This document shows positions 7,462 through 16,191 of a DNA stretch of 64,000 bases, one piece after another. This DNA is from Bacteroidota bacterium (GTDB taxonomy: Bacteria > Bacteroidota > Bacteroidia > Bacteroidales > UBA4417): contig JACAAZ010000013.1 of assembly GCA_013376995.1 (NCBI GenBank), forward strand, positions 26,654 to 90,653, given 5' to 3'. Position 1 is the stretch's first letter; each line of letters begins with the position of its first letter. The notes beneath the pieces are model-generated. The model ran no database searches, was not told where the DNA came from, and saw only the letters and a list, made by a program, of their open reading frames with translations. Made by a program: the position numbers and the translations under genes.

Positions 7462-9828
7462 CTAAAAATGTATCCTGTATTGCATCATAGGGAACATTCC
7501 CAATTGATAGGTCGTCGTTATTTCATTCTTTGACTTACTGAATGATTGCATCAACGGATTCTTGTGGTTGGTGAAGTTTTCCACATAAAACTGCCACTCC
7601 TGTGAAATCTTCTTTCCATTCAGTCTATACCCGAATTTGATATCTGCCTTGAGGAATGGGTCAAATCGTGAATTAAAGGCATGCACTTCATCATATTTTG
7701 TTTCTCCTGCAATTCGGGATGCCTGAAGATCAATTGGAGTATAGAATCTTCCTCCTGCAAAGGAACTTTTGAAATCAATTGTAACAGCAGACCTGCTGCC
7801 AAATTCAAACTCTTTACCTATCAAGCAGTTGACTACATAATTGCTATTGAAAGCTGTATTTCTTTCAATTCCATCGCTTCCTGTATATTTTGACTGGAAG
7901 ATTGAAACTGTAGCCAGGTAATAATACCCCTTGTTGAAGAATCGCTCCAATGTTAGTTCCAAACCATAATTTCTTCCTTTTCCGGTATTTGCAAGGCTGT
8001 CAACAGCTCCTACACCCCATCCGGCACCTGTATTAAGAATGCTGTATGAAGATGACCTTTTTTCAACGGGAACATCAAAGAGGTTTTGATAGTATGCTTC
8101 AGCCTTTAAGCGAGTTGATTTACTGATGTTTACATCATAAGCAATAACGAACTGGTGCGATTTTGTAAATCCTAGATCTTTATTGGTCTCTACAAGGGAA
8201 TGATCGGGCATGTTTGAAGCCAGGAAGTAGGTTGACAATGCCTGTATATTGGAATGTAACCCATAGCCGGCACTGAGTTTCTGATGTTCATTAATCTGCC
8301 AGGAAGCACCAAGCCTGGGTTCAATTGCATAGGAGTTATTCAAGTCAAAATAAATGACGTGAAGTCCGGGATTAATACTTAAACGTTCAGAAAACTTATA
8401 GGTAGCTTGGTAGTATATCCTAAAGAGGTCCGTCCCGTTGGCAAGGCTTTTTTTATCACTGATCAAAGTCCTGAAACCACTGTCCGCTGAATAATACGCC
8501 TTTGTAAATAGATCATAGCCTAACCTGTCAATAGTAAAACCGGTTTTAGTTGAGAGCCGGGAATTATATTTTGTGTTCAGATATCCGCTTAATGATGTCT
8601 TGAATTCTGAAAAGTTATGATCAATGGAATTATGTGGCTTATTGTTATGATCGAGTGTGTCAATAGTGGTACCACCATTCTGAATTAGACCTGATAGTGA
8701 TAGCTTGAAATAAGAGCGGTCTCTAATAAATTTTGTCAAAGAAATCCCGCTTGCAGCCATTTTAGAGCGGTTGTAAAGATCCTGTCCCTCATCACTATAG
8801 AGATCCTGCACATTTTTCTTGCTGTCAAGCATGGCAATCTCACTTGTTCCTCCAATTCCAAAAATACTGATCTTGCCATTTTTTATTGGAAAGTTTAACT
8901 TGAAGGATAAATCCTGGTACTTTGGAATACCGGCGGTACCAATATCTATAATGTTACTCATAAGTTGCAAAGTGGAAAAGCGATAATTGACAAGGTATGA
9001 ACTTCTGTGTTTTTTGTTAAATGGGCCTTCTGCCCCGGCCTCAAATCCATTGAAACCTACCTGGAATAGTTCTTCATGGCGGTTTGAATTGCCATTTCGC
9101 AGTTTGAGATCAAAAACCCCGCTCATAGCATTGCCATACTCTGCAGGGAAAGCTCCAGTGAAAAAATCTGAATTCTGTAAAAGGTTATTGTTTAACATGC
9201 CAACAGGCCCGCCGGTCGTTCCGTTTTCGGCAAAATGATTAGGATTTGGAATATCAACATCTTCCAGCCTCCATAACAAGCCACTGGGTGAATTTCCACG
9301 TATAATTATATCATTTCGTTGATCATTGGCAGCCGCAACCCCGGCATAGTTCATAGCCATCCTTGCTACGTCACCCCTGCTACCGGCAAATTTTTCAGTC
9401 TCCTCAACAGTAAATGAACGGGCGCTTACTGTAGCCATTTTATTCATAGCTTCATCCTTTCTAGCCTCCGCAGTGATGACAACTTCTTTGCCTTGAACAA
9501 CATTTTCCGTTAAACCAATCTCCAAAACCACTTCCTGTGCTGAATTCACGATGATATTGGCAAGTGTGGCTGGCTTGTATCCAACATAGCTAACTCGTAT
9601 GCCTTGTCTGCCTATCGGAACATTCTTTAATTCAAAATTGCCATCCAGATCTGTTGTAGTTCCGATCGGTGGGTTAGTTTCAAGTAAAAGGATACTTGCA
9701 CCAGGTAAGGAAACTTTTGAATCTATATCTATTACTTTGCCCCTGATAACCTGGAATACATTGTTTTTTTGTGCTATAGAGGTAAGACCAGCTATAATCG
9801 TAACTAATAGTATGAGTATTCTTTTCAT
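7462..9828 (-). CDS. TonB-dependent outer-membrane receptor with CarboxypepD_reg-like N-terminus
   Basis: The 788-residue protein begins with a signal peptide (MKRILILLVTIIAGLTSIAQ). It continues with a carboxypeptidase-regulatory-like beta-sandwich at residues 28-115 (GKVIDIDSKVSLPGASILL), a plug domain at about 120-240 (GDVARMAMNYAGV, IIIRGNSPSG), and a long beta-barrel. It lacks the SusC signature and no SusD gene is adjacent, so it is more like an iron, cofactor or peptide receptor than a glycan importer. It lies upstream of the LytS/LytTR pair on the same strand, separated by 116 bp. The substrate is unknown. Confidence 0.9.
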   Translation of the reverse strand: MKRILILLVTIIAGLTSIAQKNNVFQVIRGKVIDIDSKVSLPGASILLLETNPPIGTTTDLDGNFELKNVPIGRQGIRVSYVGYKPATLANIIVNSAQEVVLEIGLTENVVQGKEVVITAEARKDEAMNKMATVSARSFTVEETEKFAGSRGDVARMAMNYAGVAAANDQRNDIIIRGNSPSGLLWRLEDVDIPNPNHFAENGTTGGPVGMLNNNLLQNSDFFTGAFPAEYGNAMSGVFDLKLRNGNSNRHEELFQVGFNGFEAGAEGPFNKKHRSSYLVNYRFSTLQLMSNIIDIGTAGIPKYQDLSFKLNFPIKNGKISIFGIGGTSEIAMLDSKKNVQDLYSDEGQDLYNRSKMAASGISLTKFIRDRSYFKLSLSGLIQNGGTTIDTLDHNNKPHNSIDHNFSEFKTSLSGYLNTKYNSRLSTKTGFTIDRLGYDLFTKAYYSADSGFRTLISDKKSLANGTDLFRIYYQATYKFSERLSINPGLHVIYFDLNNSYAIEPRLGASWQINEHQKLSAGYGLHSNIQALSTYFLASNMPDHSLVETNKDLGFTKSHQFVIAYDVNISKSTRLKAEAYYQNLFDVPVEKRSSSYSILNTGAGWGVGAVDSLANTGKGRNYGLELTLERFFNKGYYYLATVSIFQSKYTGSDGIERNTAFNSNYVVNCLIGKEFEFGSRSAVTIDFKSSFAGGRFYTPIDLQASRIAGETKYDEVHAFNSRFDPFLKADIKFGYRLNGKKISQEWQFYVENFTNHKNPLMQSFSKSKNEITTTYQLGMFPMMQYRIHF

Positions 9829-10171
9829 AATTTCTTTGCTTTTGATTTAAATGCAAAATTGAATAATAGGCACTCAATAGACAGGGGTTTTCCGACGAGG
9901 TGACAAAAATCAGGAGTGAAATGTTAAAATCAAGTTAAAATGATATTACAACTGCCTTATTGACAAATTGATTTGTTAGTGAATCTTGAAATTCAGTGCT
10001 GATATCAGCGCTGATAATTATCTCTTGCTTCCAGACTTATATGATCGAAGTGAATATTCGGCTATGTCTGAAGTTGAGATAGTAAATTAGAATTGCTAGT
10101 TGGTATTAATTTCTAATTTTGTATTCGTAAATTACTTTCGATTTCTGCGAAACTTCTTAAAAAATATTATA
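9829..10171. other. Divergent intergenic region with 22 bp palindrome
   Basis: This 343 bp region lies between the TonB receptor (leftward) and the DsbD-like gene (rightward). It contains an extended palindrome at 9993-10014, with a perfect 12 bp core GCTGATATCAGC at 9998-10009 and a further 4 bp of arm beyond a single mismatch, which is a candidate operator. A TAATTTTG box at 10114-10121 fits the Bacteroidetes -7 element for the rightward gene. No small gene is convincing here. Confidence 0.6.
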
Positions 10172-12250
10172 ATGAAGCATGCTCTGTTGCTACGAAAAAT
10201 GAAGCTTCTTTTTGTTGTAATCTTGGTGATTGCTGGATTTACAAAAGCCCAGGCCCAGATATTAGAACCTGTGAAATGGTCATTTAAAGTGAACAGGCTC
10301 AACGATACACTTGCAGAGCTGCAATTCAATGCAGCCGTTCAACCGCACTGGCACCTCTATTCACAGAAAAAATACCCAGTTGGTGAGGGGCCCCTTCCCA
10401 CAGAATTCACATATGATAAATTATCAGGGGCTGAATTGATAGGGAAAGTTATTGAACCGAAAGGCCACGATATTTACGATGAAATGTTTGAGCATAAGAT
10501 CAAATCGTATGATCTTAAAGCAACATTTTTACAAAAAGTGAAAATTACCGGTAAAAAACCAGTCAGGATAACAGGCACCGTTAGTTTTCAATCCTGCGAT
10601 GATACTCAATGTACTTCAGGGGAAGCACCATTTGCCTTTGAATTGGAAGGTGCTAAGACTATTTTAGCTTCAACTCCGGCAAAAATAGATACCTCTGACA
10701 CTGCTAAAGCAGATGAAAAAGTTAAAGATACTTCTGCCAAGGAAAATACTTCAACTCCAGCAATAGCTAATAATGATGAATTTACAGGGAAAAATAAATC
10801 ACTCCTTTGGTTTTTCCTCCAGGCATTTGGATGGGGATTGCTCGCTATACTGACTCCCTGTGTTTTTCCAATGATACCGATGACAGTTTCCTATTTTATG
10901 AAGAGTGGCTCAAAAGGGAAAGTCCAGGCAATTATTTACGGGTTATCGATCATAGCCATTTATGTAATCTTTGGTGTATTGATTTCTCTGCTTTTTGGAG
11001 CTGATTTTGGGAACTGGCTTAGCACACACTGGATACCAAATATCTTGTTCTTTATAATTTTTGTTGTATTTGCCGCCTCCTTCTTTGGTTACTTTGAGAT
11101 TACAATACCAAGTTGGTTGGTCAATAAAAGCGTTCAGAACGAAGATAAAGGCGGGGTGATGGGAACAATATTTATGGCTCTTACATTGGTTCTGGTATCT
11201 TTTTCATGCACTGGCCCAATTGTCGGGACGGTTGTTGTTCAGGCTGTTGGAGGGCAAGTCATCAAACCAGTAATTGGGATGCTTGGATTTTCACTTGCAT
11301 TTGCAATACCATTTACGCTTTTCGCTTTCTTCCCGCAATGGTTGAATAAAATGCCCAAATCCGGGGGCTGGCTCAATTCAGTGAAAGTCGTCCTTGGATT
11401 TATAGAACTTGCTTTCGCTCTTAAATTTCTGAATGTGCCTGACCAAACTTATCATTGGGGCATACTTGATCGGGAAATTTATCTAGGACTCTGGATTGTA
11501 ATATTCACAATGATGGGGTTCTATCTCCTAGGCAAAATAAAGTTTCCGCACGATAGTGAGTACCCAGTGGTTAAATCTTTTCCACGATTAATGCTTATTA
11601 TTGCAACCTTCGGTTTCGTAATTTACCTTATCCCTGGCCTCTGGGGCGCACCATTAAAAGGGATTTCTGGCTGGTTACCACCTTCCGAAACTCAGGATTT
11701 TGATATAAATGCCATTGTAAGAGAAAATTCAGGTAGATCTGGCCAGTCGGAGGGGAGTATCTCTGAAGTTCCTAAATACAATAATTCAGCCTTAAAACTT
11801 CCACATGGCTTAAAAGGATATTTCGATTATGATCAGGCTTTAAAAGTTTCGAAAGACCTGAAAAAGCCGATTTTCGTAGATTTTACTGGTCACGGTTGTA
11901 CTAATTGTCGCGAAATGGAAAATCGTGTCTGGAGTGATCCTGAGGTTCTGAAACGCTTACGTGCAAACTATGTAATAGTAGCATTATATGTTGATGATAA
12001 AGTTATCGAGCTACCCAAAGAAGAATGGTATACAACCAAAGAAGGTCGAGAAATCAGACTTCTGGGCAGAAAGAACACTGATATACAGATCAATAAGTTT
12101 GGAGCAAATGCCCAACCTTATTATGTAATTCTTGATGAGACAGGTAAATTACTTGTTTCGCCCAGGGCTTACAACCTTGATATTGATGCATTTGTCAAGT
12201 TCTTAGATGATGGTGTTAAAGCCTATAACGAAAGACCTACCACTAAATAA
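10172..12250 (+). CDS. dsbD: DsbD-like protein-disulfide reductase (thiol:disulfide interchange)
   Basis: This inner-membrane electron conduit passes reducing power from cytoplasmic thioredoxin to periplasmic thiol proteins. From the ATG at 10172 (692 residues) there is a signal peptide, an N-terminal DsbD-alpha-like domain with the cysteine pair in SCDDTQC, and eight or so membrane segments carrying LTPCVFPMIP (Cys230) and FSCTGPIVGT (Cys346). A C-terminal thioredoxin domain follows with GCTNC (Cys576/Cys579). All three redox pairs are therefore present. The open frame extends 24 codons upstream without a credible start. Dedicated periplasmic partners are not adjacent; the TlpA-like protein at 31.8 kb lacks cysteines and cannot be one. 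Confidence 0.93.
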   Translation: MKHALLLRKMKLLFVVILVIAGFTKAQAQILEPVKWSFKVNRLNDTLAELQFNAAVQPHWHLYSQKKYPVGEGPLPTEFTYDKLSGAELIGKVIEPKGHDIYDEMFEHKIKSYDLKATFLQKVKITGKKPVRITGTVSFQSCDDTQCTSGEAPFAFELEGAKTILASTPAKIDTSDTAKADEKVKDTSAKENTSTPAIANNDEFTGKNKSLLWFFLQAFGWGLLAILTPCVFPMIPMTVSYFMKSGSKGKVQAIIYGLSIIAIYVIFGVLISLLFGADFGNWLSTHWIPNILFFIIFVVFAASFFGYFEITIPSWLVNKSVQNEDKGGVMGTIFMALTLVLVSFSCTGPIVGTVVVQAVGGQVIKPVIGMLGFSLAFAIPFTLFAFFPQWLNKMPKSGGWLNSVKVVLGFIELAFALKFLNVPDQTYHWGILDREIYLGLWIVIFTMMGFYLLGKIKFPHDSEYPVVKSFPRLMLIIATFGFVIYLIPGLWGAPLKGISGWLPPSETQDFDINAIVRENSGRSGQSEGSISEVPKYNNSALKLPHGLKGYFDYDQALKVSKDLKKPIFVDFTGHGCTNCREMENRVWSDPEVLKRLRANYVIVALYVDDKVIELPKEEWYTTKEGREIRLLGRKNTDIQINKFGANAQPYYVILDETGKLLVSPRAYNLDIDAFVKFLDDGVKAYNERPTTK

Positions 12251-12325
12251 CTTTTATCTTTAATTCTTTTTCGATAAATCTTAAGACTGATTCTGTCCAA
12301 ATCTAAGCATTTGAATTTCATTTGT

Positions 12326-12352
12326 TTAGAAATATTTTTCTAAATATTTCCT
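12326..12352 (+). terminator. AT-rich hairpin after dsbD
   Basis: TTAGAAA-TATT-TTTCTAA forms a perfect seven-pair stem at 12326-12343, and a T-run follows at 12352. The stem is A/T-rich and therefore weak. It could terminate dsbD or lie in the leader of the next gene. Confidence 0.35.
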
Positions 12353-12450
12353 TTTTTTTCTGGTTTCTGGCACGCTGGTTGTTTATAAAATTGCCGTGTA
12401 CACATTTCTGTTTTTGGAAGAAAAAATCATTAACATTAATACCTAAAGCC

Positions 12451-13737
12451 ATGAAAAAGATAGTTGTTATACTGATGTTTGCCGTGATTGCAACATTCAG
12501 TGCAAAAGCCGAAAGGTTTTGGAACAGCCAGGTCTCTATATCTTTCCAAACCTTTTATGATGAACTCAGTCCTTACGGTGATTGGTTGTATACAAACGAT
12601 TACGGATATGTTTGGCGTCCTTTTTTCGATCGTCCGGAAGATTTCAGGCCTTATGCCTCCAACGGGGATTGGGCTTATACAGATTATGGCTGGACGTGGG
12701 TGTCAGATTATCGTTGGGGATGGGCACCATTTCACTATGGACGTTGGTTCTTTGACGATTACCTTGGATGGATGTGGATTCCAGGCACTGAATGGGCTCC
12801 TGCCTGGGTAAGCTGGGGATCTTACAACGATTATTGGGGCTGGGCTCCTTTGGGACCAAACATAAATGTCAATATTAATTTCAACTGGATTGCTCCTAAT
12901 ACTTGGTGGACCTTTGTTCCCTGCCGTCACTTCTATGGAAATCGTTGGAGAGATTATATCTATGACCGTCCAGTCCAGGTAAACTATATCACGAATATCA
13001 CAAATATCTATGTTGATGACGATCGCAGGGATAATGGACGTTGGTTCAGGGGCCCTAGGGTAAATGAAGTTGAAAGATATAACCGGACAAGGGTTCGTAG
13101 AATGGAAGTAGTTGAATCGGACAGTCGGGAGAATTCCAGGATTGATAATGGTAGGTTGACTGTTTACAGGCCAAGAATTGAACAGGAAAGAAATAACTAT
13201 CGCCCTTCAGATTCCAGGTTTATCGAAAATGCCCGCACTTCTGCACGCATTGGACAACAAAATCCGAGGTCAATCGATCCGGGAGTGAATAGGACCAGGA
13301 ATAATGATCAGGAAAGGTCCAATACCAGGGAAACAGATAAATACGAAAGAAGATCCGGCGTAAATGCAGGAAATAATGGACGGAATTCAGGAGTCGGAAC
13401 TAATGGCCAGGGAAGAAGGGAAGTTAATGATGGCAGGAATTCTCAGGAACAACGCCAGTATCAGGGTGCTGAAAGAAGGGTTAGTACACAATCTGAAAAC
13501 AGGAAAGAGATTGGTGTTGAGAATAGGGGAGTAGGCAGAACAAACGATATATCAGGAAGGTCTGCAAACTCTGTTCAGCAAAACAATCAGAATGTAGAAA
13601 AACGTTCAGATAATAATAGTTCAAAGCAGAAAAAGGATGTTAATACCGAAAAGAATAATAAAGTTGAGGCTGGTCGTAGAGTAGAAAAACGGGATGATAC
13701 AAGGAGCCAATCTGATCGCGAACTAAGAAGAAGGTAA
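12451..13737 (+). CDS. DUF6600-like W/Y-rich secreted protein with polar C-terminal tail
   Basis: From the ATG at 12451 the protein has 428 residues: a signal peptide (KKIVVILMFAVIATFSAKA), then about 150 residues exceptionally rich in Trp, Tyr, Gly and Pro. The latter has the pattern FYDELSPYGDWLY, YGYVWRP, DYGWTW, WGWAPFHYGRW, typical of the DUF6600 family found in many Gram-negatives. Residues about 200-428 are low-complexity, dominated by R, N, E, Q, S and G, and probably disordered. The function is unknown; a periplasmic or surface location is inferred from the signal. An open frame extends upstream to 12322 but its residues are unrelated to a signal peptide. A strong terminator follows at 13760. 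The protein at 39.5-41 kb has a similar composition. Confidence 0.85.
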   Translation: MKKIVVILMFAVIATFSAKAERFWNSQVSISFQTFYDELSPYGDWLYTNDYGYVWRPFFDRPEDFRPYASNGDWAYTDYGWTWVSDYRWGWAPFHYGRWFFDDYLGWMWIPGTEWAPAWVSWGSYNDYWGWAPLGPNINVNINFNWIAPNTWWTFVPCRHFYGNRWRDYIYDRPVQVNYITNITNIYVDDDRRDNGRWFRGPRVNEVERYNRTRVRRMEVVESDSRENSRIDNGRLTVYRPRIEQERNNYRPSDSRFIENARTSARIGQQNPRSIDPGVNRTRNNDQERSNTRETDKYERRSGVNAGNNGRNSGVGTNGQGRREVNDGRNSQEQRQYQGAERRVSTQSENRKEIGVENRGVGRTNDISGRSANSVQQNNQNVEKRSDNNSSKQKKDVNTEKNNKVEAGRRVEKRDDTRSQSDRELRRR

Positions 13738-13759
13738 TTTGTAAAATTGGCTTGGGTAG

Positions 13760-13792
13760 AAAAGGTTGAAGGGGCCTCCTTCAACCTTTTTT
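13760..13792 (+). terminator. Rho-independent terminator
   Basis: AAAAGGTTGAAGG and CCTTCAACCTTTT form a perfect 13-pair stem with a GGCCT loop, followed by T residues. It ends the DUF6600-like transcript 22 bp after its stop codon. Confidence 0.93.
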
Positions 13793-13919
13793 ATGTTTAC
13801 CATACACTTCTTATTTCAGTAATTTATCATGATCTGAATCAAATTTCTATATTTGGTACTGCATTGATCTAAAACACATAGAAGAGGATATTCCTTTAAA
13901 TCACAAATAAATTTAGTAT

Positions 13920-14417
13920 ATGAACGGAGCTCATTTTCATCTCTTGGTAAATCATGTCCCTATTATTGGGACTATTTTTGGAATGTTAATACTGTTTGTA
14001 GGTGTTATTCTAAAAAATAGTACAGTTAAATTAACCGGATTGGGAACCCTTATCTTCGCAGCACTTAGCTCTTCTGTAGCTTTGATGACAGGTGATCCGG
14101 CAGAAGAAACAATCCAGGGCCTTGCCGGTGTATCCAATGCTTTAATTCAACATCACGAAACAATTGCTTATTCCTCACTCTGGATCTTAATTCCGATGGG
14201 AATATTAGCAGCCCTGGCAATGTACAGCATTTGGAAGAAAGAACGCAGTGGGAATGTCCTGGCTGTAATTACATTAGTTTTTTCATTTGCAGCAATTGGT
14301 ATGATGTCATGGACAGGTTTGACTGGAGGTGAGATCAGGCATACAGAGATAAGGAGCCAGTCAGTTGGAGATTTGCCTGTTGAGAAAGAAAAACAGGAAT
14401 TGAACGAAAATGATTGA
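13920..14417 (+). CDS. Four-helix membrane protein, DUF2231-like
   Basis: The 165-residue protein has four hydrophobic helices. It opens with NGAHFHLLVNHVPIIGTIFGM, whose His-rich first helix resembles the DUF2231 family of predicted haem- or quinone-associated membrane proteins; further histidines lie in LIQHHETIAY. The function is unknown. It is 25 bp upstream of the FG-GAP protein gene and probably co-transcribed, though the two proteins have no evident functional link. Confidence 0.7.
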   Translation: MNGAHFHLLVNHVPIIGTIFGMLILFVGVILKNSTVKLTGLGTLIFAALSSSVALMTGDPAEETIQGLAGVSNALIQHHETIAYSSLWILIPMGILAALAMYSIWKKERSGNVLAVITLVFSFAAIGMMSWTGLTGGEIRHTEIRSQSVGDLPVEKEKQELNEND

Positions 14418-14442
14418 TCGCAATTGAAACTTACAAAAAAGC

Positions 14443-16182
14443 ATGTTTAAGAGAATCATTCTTTTTGCAGTTTCTGCATTATTAATTTCCGCGAAACCTT
14501 TGTTTTGTCAGCAGTTCAGTCTAGTTGAGTCTGGGATTGCAGGTGTTGGAAGAAGTTCATTGGCTTGGGGAGACTTCGATAATGACAACGACCTCGATTT
14601 ACTGGTAACAGGGAATCAGGGGAGTGGGCCGTATATTGCATCTATTTATAGAAATGACAATGGTAACTTCGTCAATATTAATGCCGGGCTCACCGGAATA
14701 GATAATTCATCAGTGGCTTGGGGTGATTACGATAATGATGGAGACCTTGATATCCTTGCAACTGGAAGAAGTGGGACCTCTGTTGGAACATGGATTTATA
14801 GAAATAAGAACGGAGTGTTTGCACCAATGAACCTTGGCTTGCCAAATATTGGCTCATATGGTTGTGTCGCCTGGGGCGATTATGATGGCGATGGTGATTT
14901 GGATGCCCTGCTTACAGGTGGGTATTTTAGCTTTCTTTATAGGAATGATGGGGGTAGTTTTGTCAATACCAACAGCTCTCTACCACTTTTGTCTAATAGC
15001 TGTGCCAATTTTGGAGATTTTGATAATGATGGAGACCAGGATATCTTCATGTGTGGTGATGTTGGTGGATGGCCCATTTCATGTATATGCAGGAACGATA
15101 ATGGTATTTTTACTGAACTGGATAGTACAGGGATAACTGCATTATCCTCTGCATCAGCATCATGGGCAGATTATGATCATGATAATGACCTGGATTTACT
15201 TATTTCCGGCTTTAACCAATACCTTGAACCCGTTACCAGTATTTACATGAATACCGGTCATTTGCATTTCGAAAATGTCTGGCCCGGATTAATTGGTGCT
15301 GCACTTGGTACTTCTGCATGGGGTGACTATGATAATGACGGTGATGCTGATATTATTCTAACCGGTCAAAATGCTGCCTGCGGCAGTTTATCAAGCATCA
15401 TCTACCGTAATGATGGTAATAATAACTTCACTGATATTAATGCTGGTATTGAAGGTGCCGAAAGGGGATCGGCGTCCTGGGGCGATTATGATAATGATGG
15501 GGACCTTGATCTCATAGTAAGCGGATTTAACGGTTCAGATCTACCTTCAACCAGGCTTTACCAAAATACTGACGGATCAAATATTTTTGAGGTTAATACT
15601 CCTCCGGAAGCACCTTCAAATTTGACTGCTATAACTAACGACCACCTGGTTGTATTCTCATGGGATCATGCTAACGATAATTCAACTCCTTATCAAAGCC
15701 TGACATATAATCTCAGGGTAGGTACAACTCCAGGCAGCCAGGATGTTTTTTCGGCATTTGCCGATCCTGTTACAGGAAACAAGCTGGTTCCTTTCCCGGG
15801 TAATTTATCAAATAATTTAAACTGGAGCCTGAACCTTCCGGATGGCATTTATTACTGGAGTGTTCAAACCATCGATCATAGTTTGGCCGCTTCTCCATTT
15901 GCAGAGGAACAACAATTTAGCGTTTCAAATGTAGGCCTGGCAGAGTATGCTGTTAACCTGGATATCAAAGTGACACCCAACCCATTTGCCGACAATATTA
16001 TTATAGAAGGAAGCTCATCTTTTTCATTTCAGATACATTCTGTTTCCGGTCAGATCGTATTTTCGGCTCCGTCTGTCAGTTCGAAGATTGAAATTGGAAC
16101 AAAGTCTTGGATCCCTGGAATATATATCTTGGAGTGTAAAGGCTCAGACTTTGAATATCATGTGCAGCTAATAAAAAAATAG
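14443..16182 (+). CDS. FG-GAP/VCBS-repeat protein secreted by the type IX system
   Basis: The 579-residue protein has a signal peptide (IILFAVSALLISAKPLFC). About seven 50-residue repeats at residues 25-375 follow, each with a core such as AWGDYDNDGDLDILATG, a calcium-binding DxDxDGxxD loop of FG-GAP/VCBS beta-propellers. Next come a fibronectin-III-like segment (PPEAPSNLTAITNDHLVVFSW) and a C-terminal type A T9SS sorting domain (VTPNPFADNIIIEG ... GIYILEC). The protein is expected to be exported through the outer membrane and surface-anchored or released. A role in adhesion or carbohydrate binding is only a guess. Repeats read SSVAWGDYDNDGD, CVAWGDYDGDGD, ASWADYDHDND and so on. Confidence 0.92.
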   Translation: MFKRIILFAVSALLISAKPLFCQQFSLVESGIAGVGRSSLAWGDFDNDNDLDLLVTGNQGSGPYIASIYRNDNGNFVNINAGLTGIDNSSVAWGDYDNDGDLDILATGRSGTSVGTWIYRNKNGVFAPMNLGLPNIGSYGCVAWGDYDGDGDLDALLTGGYFSFLYRNDGGSFVNTNSSLPLLSNSCANFGDFDNDGDQDIFMCGDVGGWPISCICRNDNGIFTELDSTGITALSSASASWADYDHDNDLDLLISGFNQYLEPVTSIYMNTGHLHFENVWPGLIGAALGTSAWGDYDNDGDADIILTGQNAACGSLSSIIYRNDGNNNFTDINAGIEGAERGSASWGDYDNDGDLDLIVSGFNGSDLPSTRLYQNTDGSNIFEVNTPPEAPSNLTAITNDHLVVFSWDHANDNSTPYQSLTYNLRVGTTPGSQDVFSAFADPVTGNKLVPFPGNLSNNLNWSLNLPDGIYYWSVQTIDHSLAASPFAEEQQFSVSNVGLAEYAVNLDIKVTPNPFADNIIIEGSSSFSFQIHSVSGQIVFSAPSVSSKIEIGTKSWIPGIYILECKGSDFEYHVQLIKK

Positions 16183-16191
16183 CTGATTCGC

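Noticed and set aside
7462-9828. TonB receptor as a SusC-type glycan importer
   Set aside because: No SusD gene is adjacent and the SusC signature after the plug is not seen.
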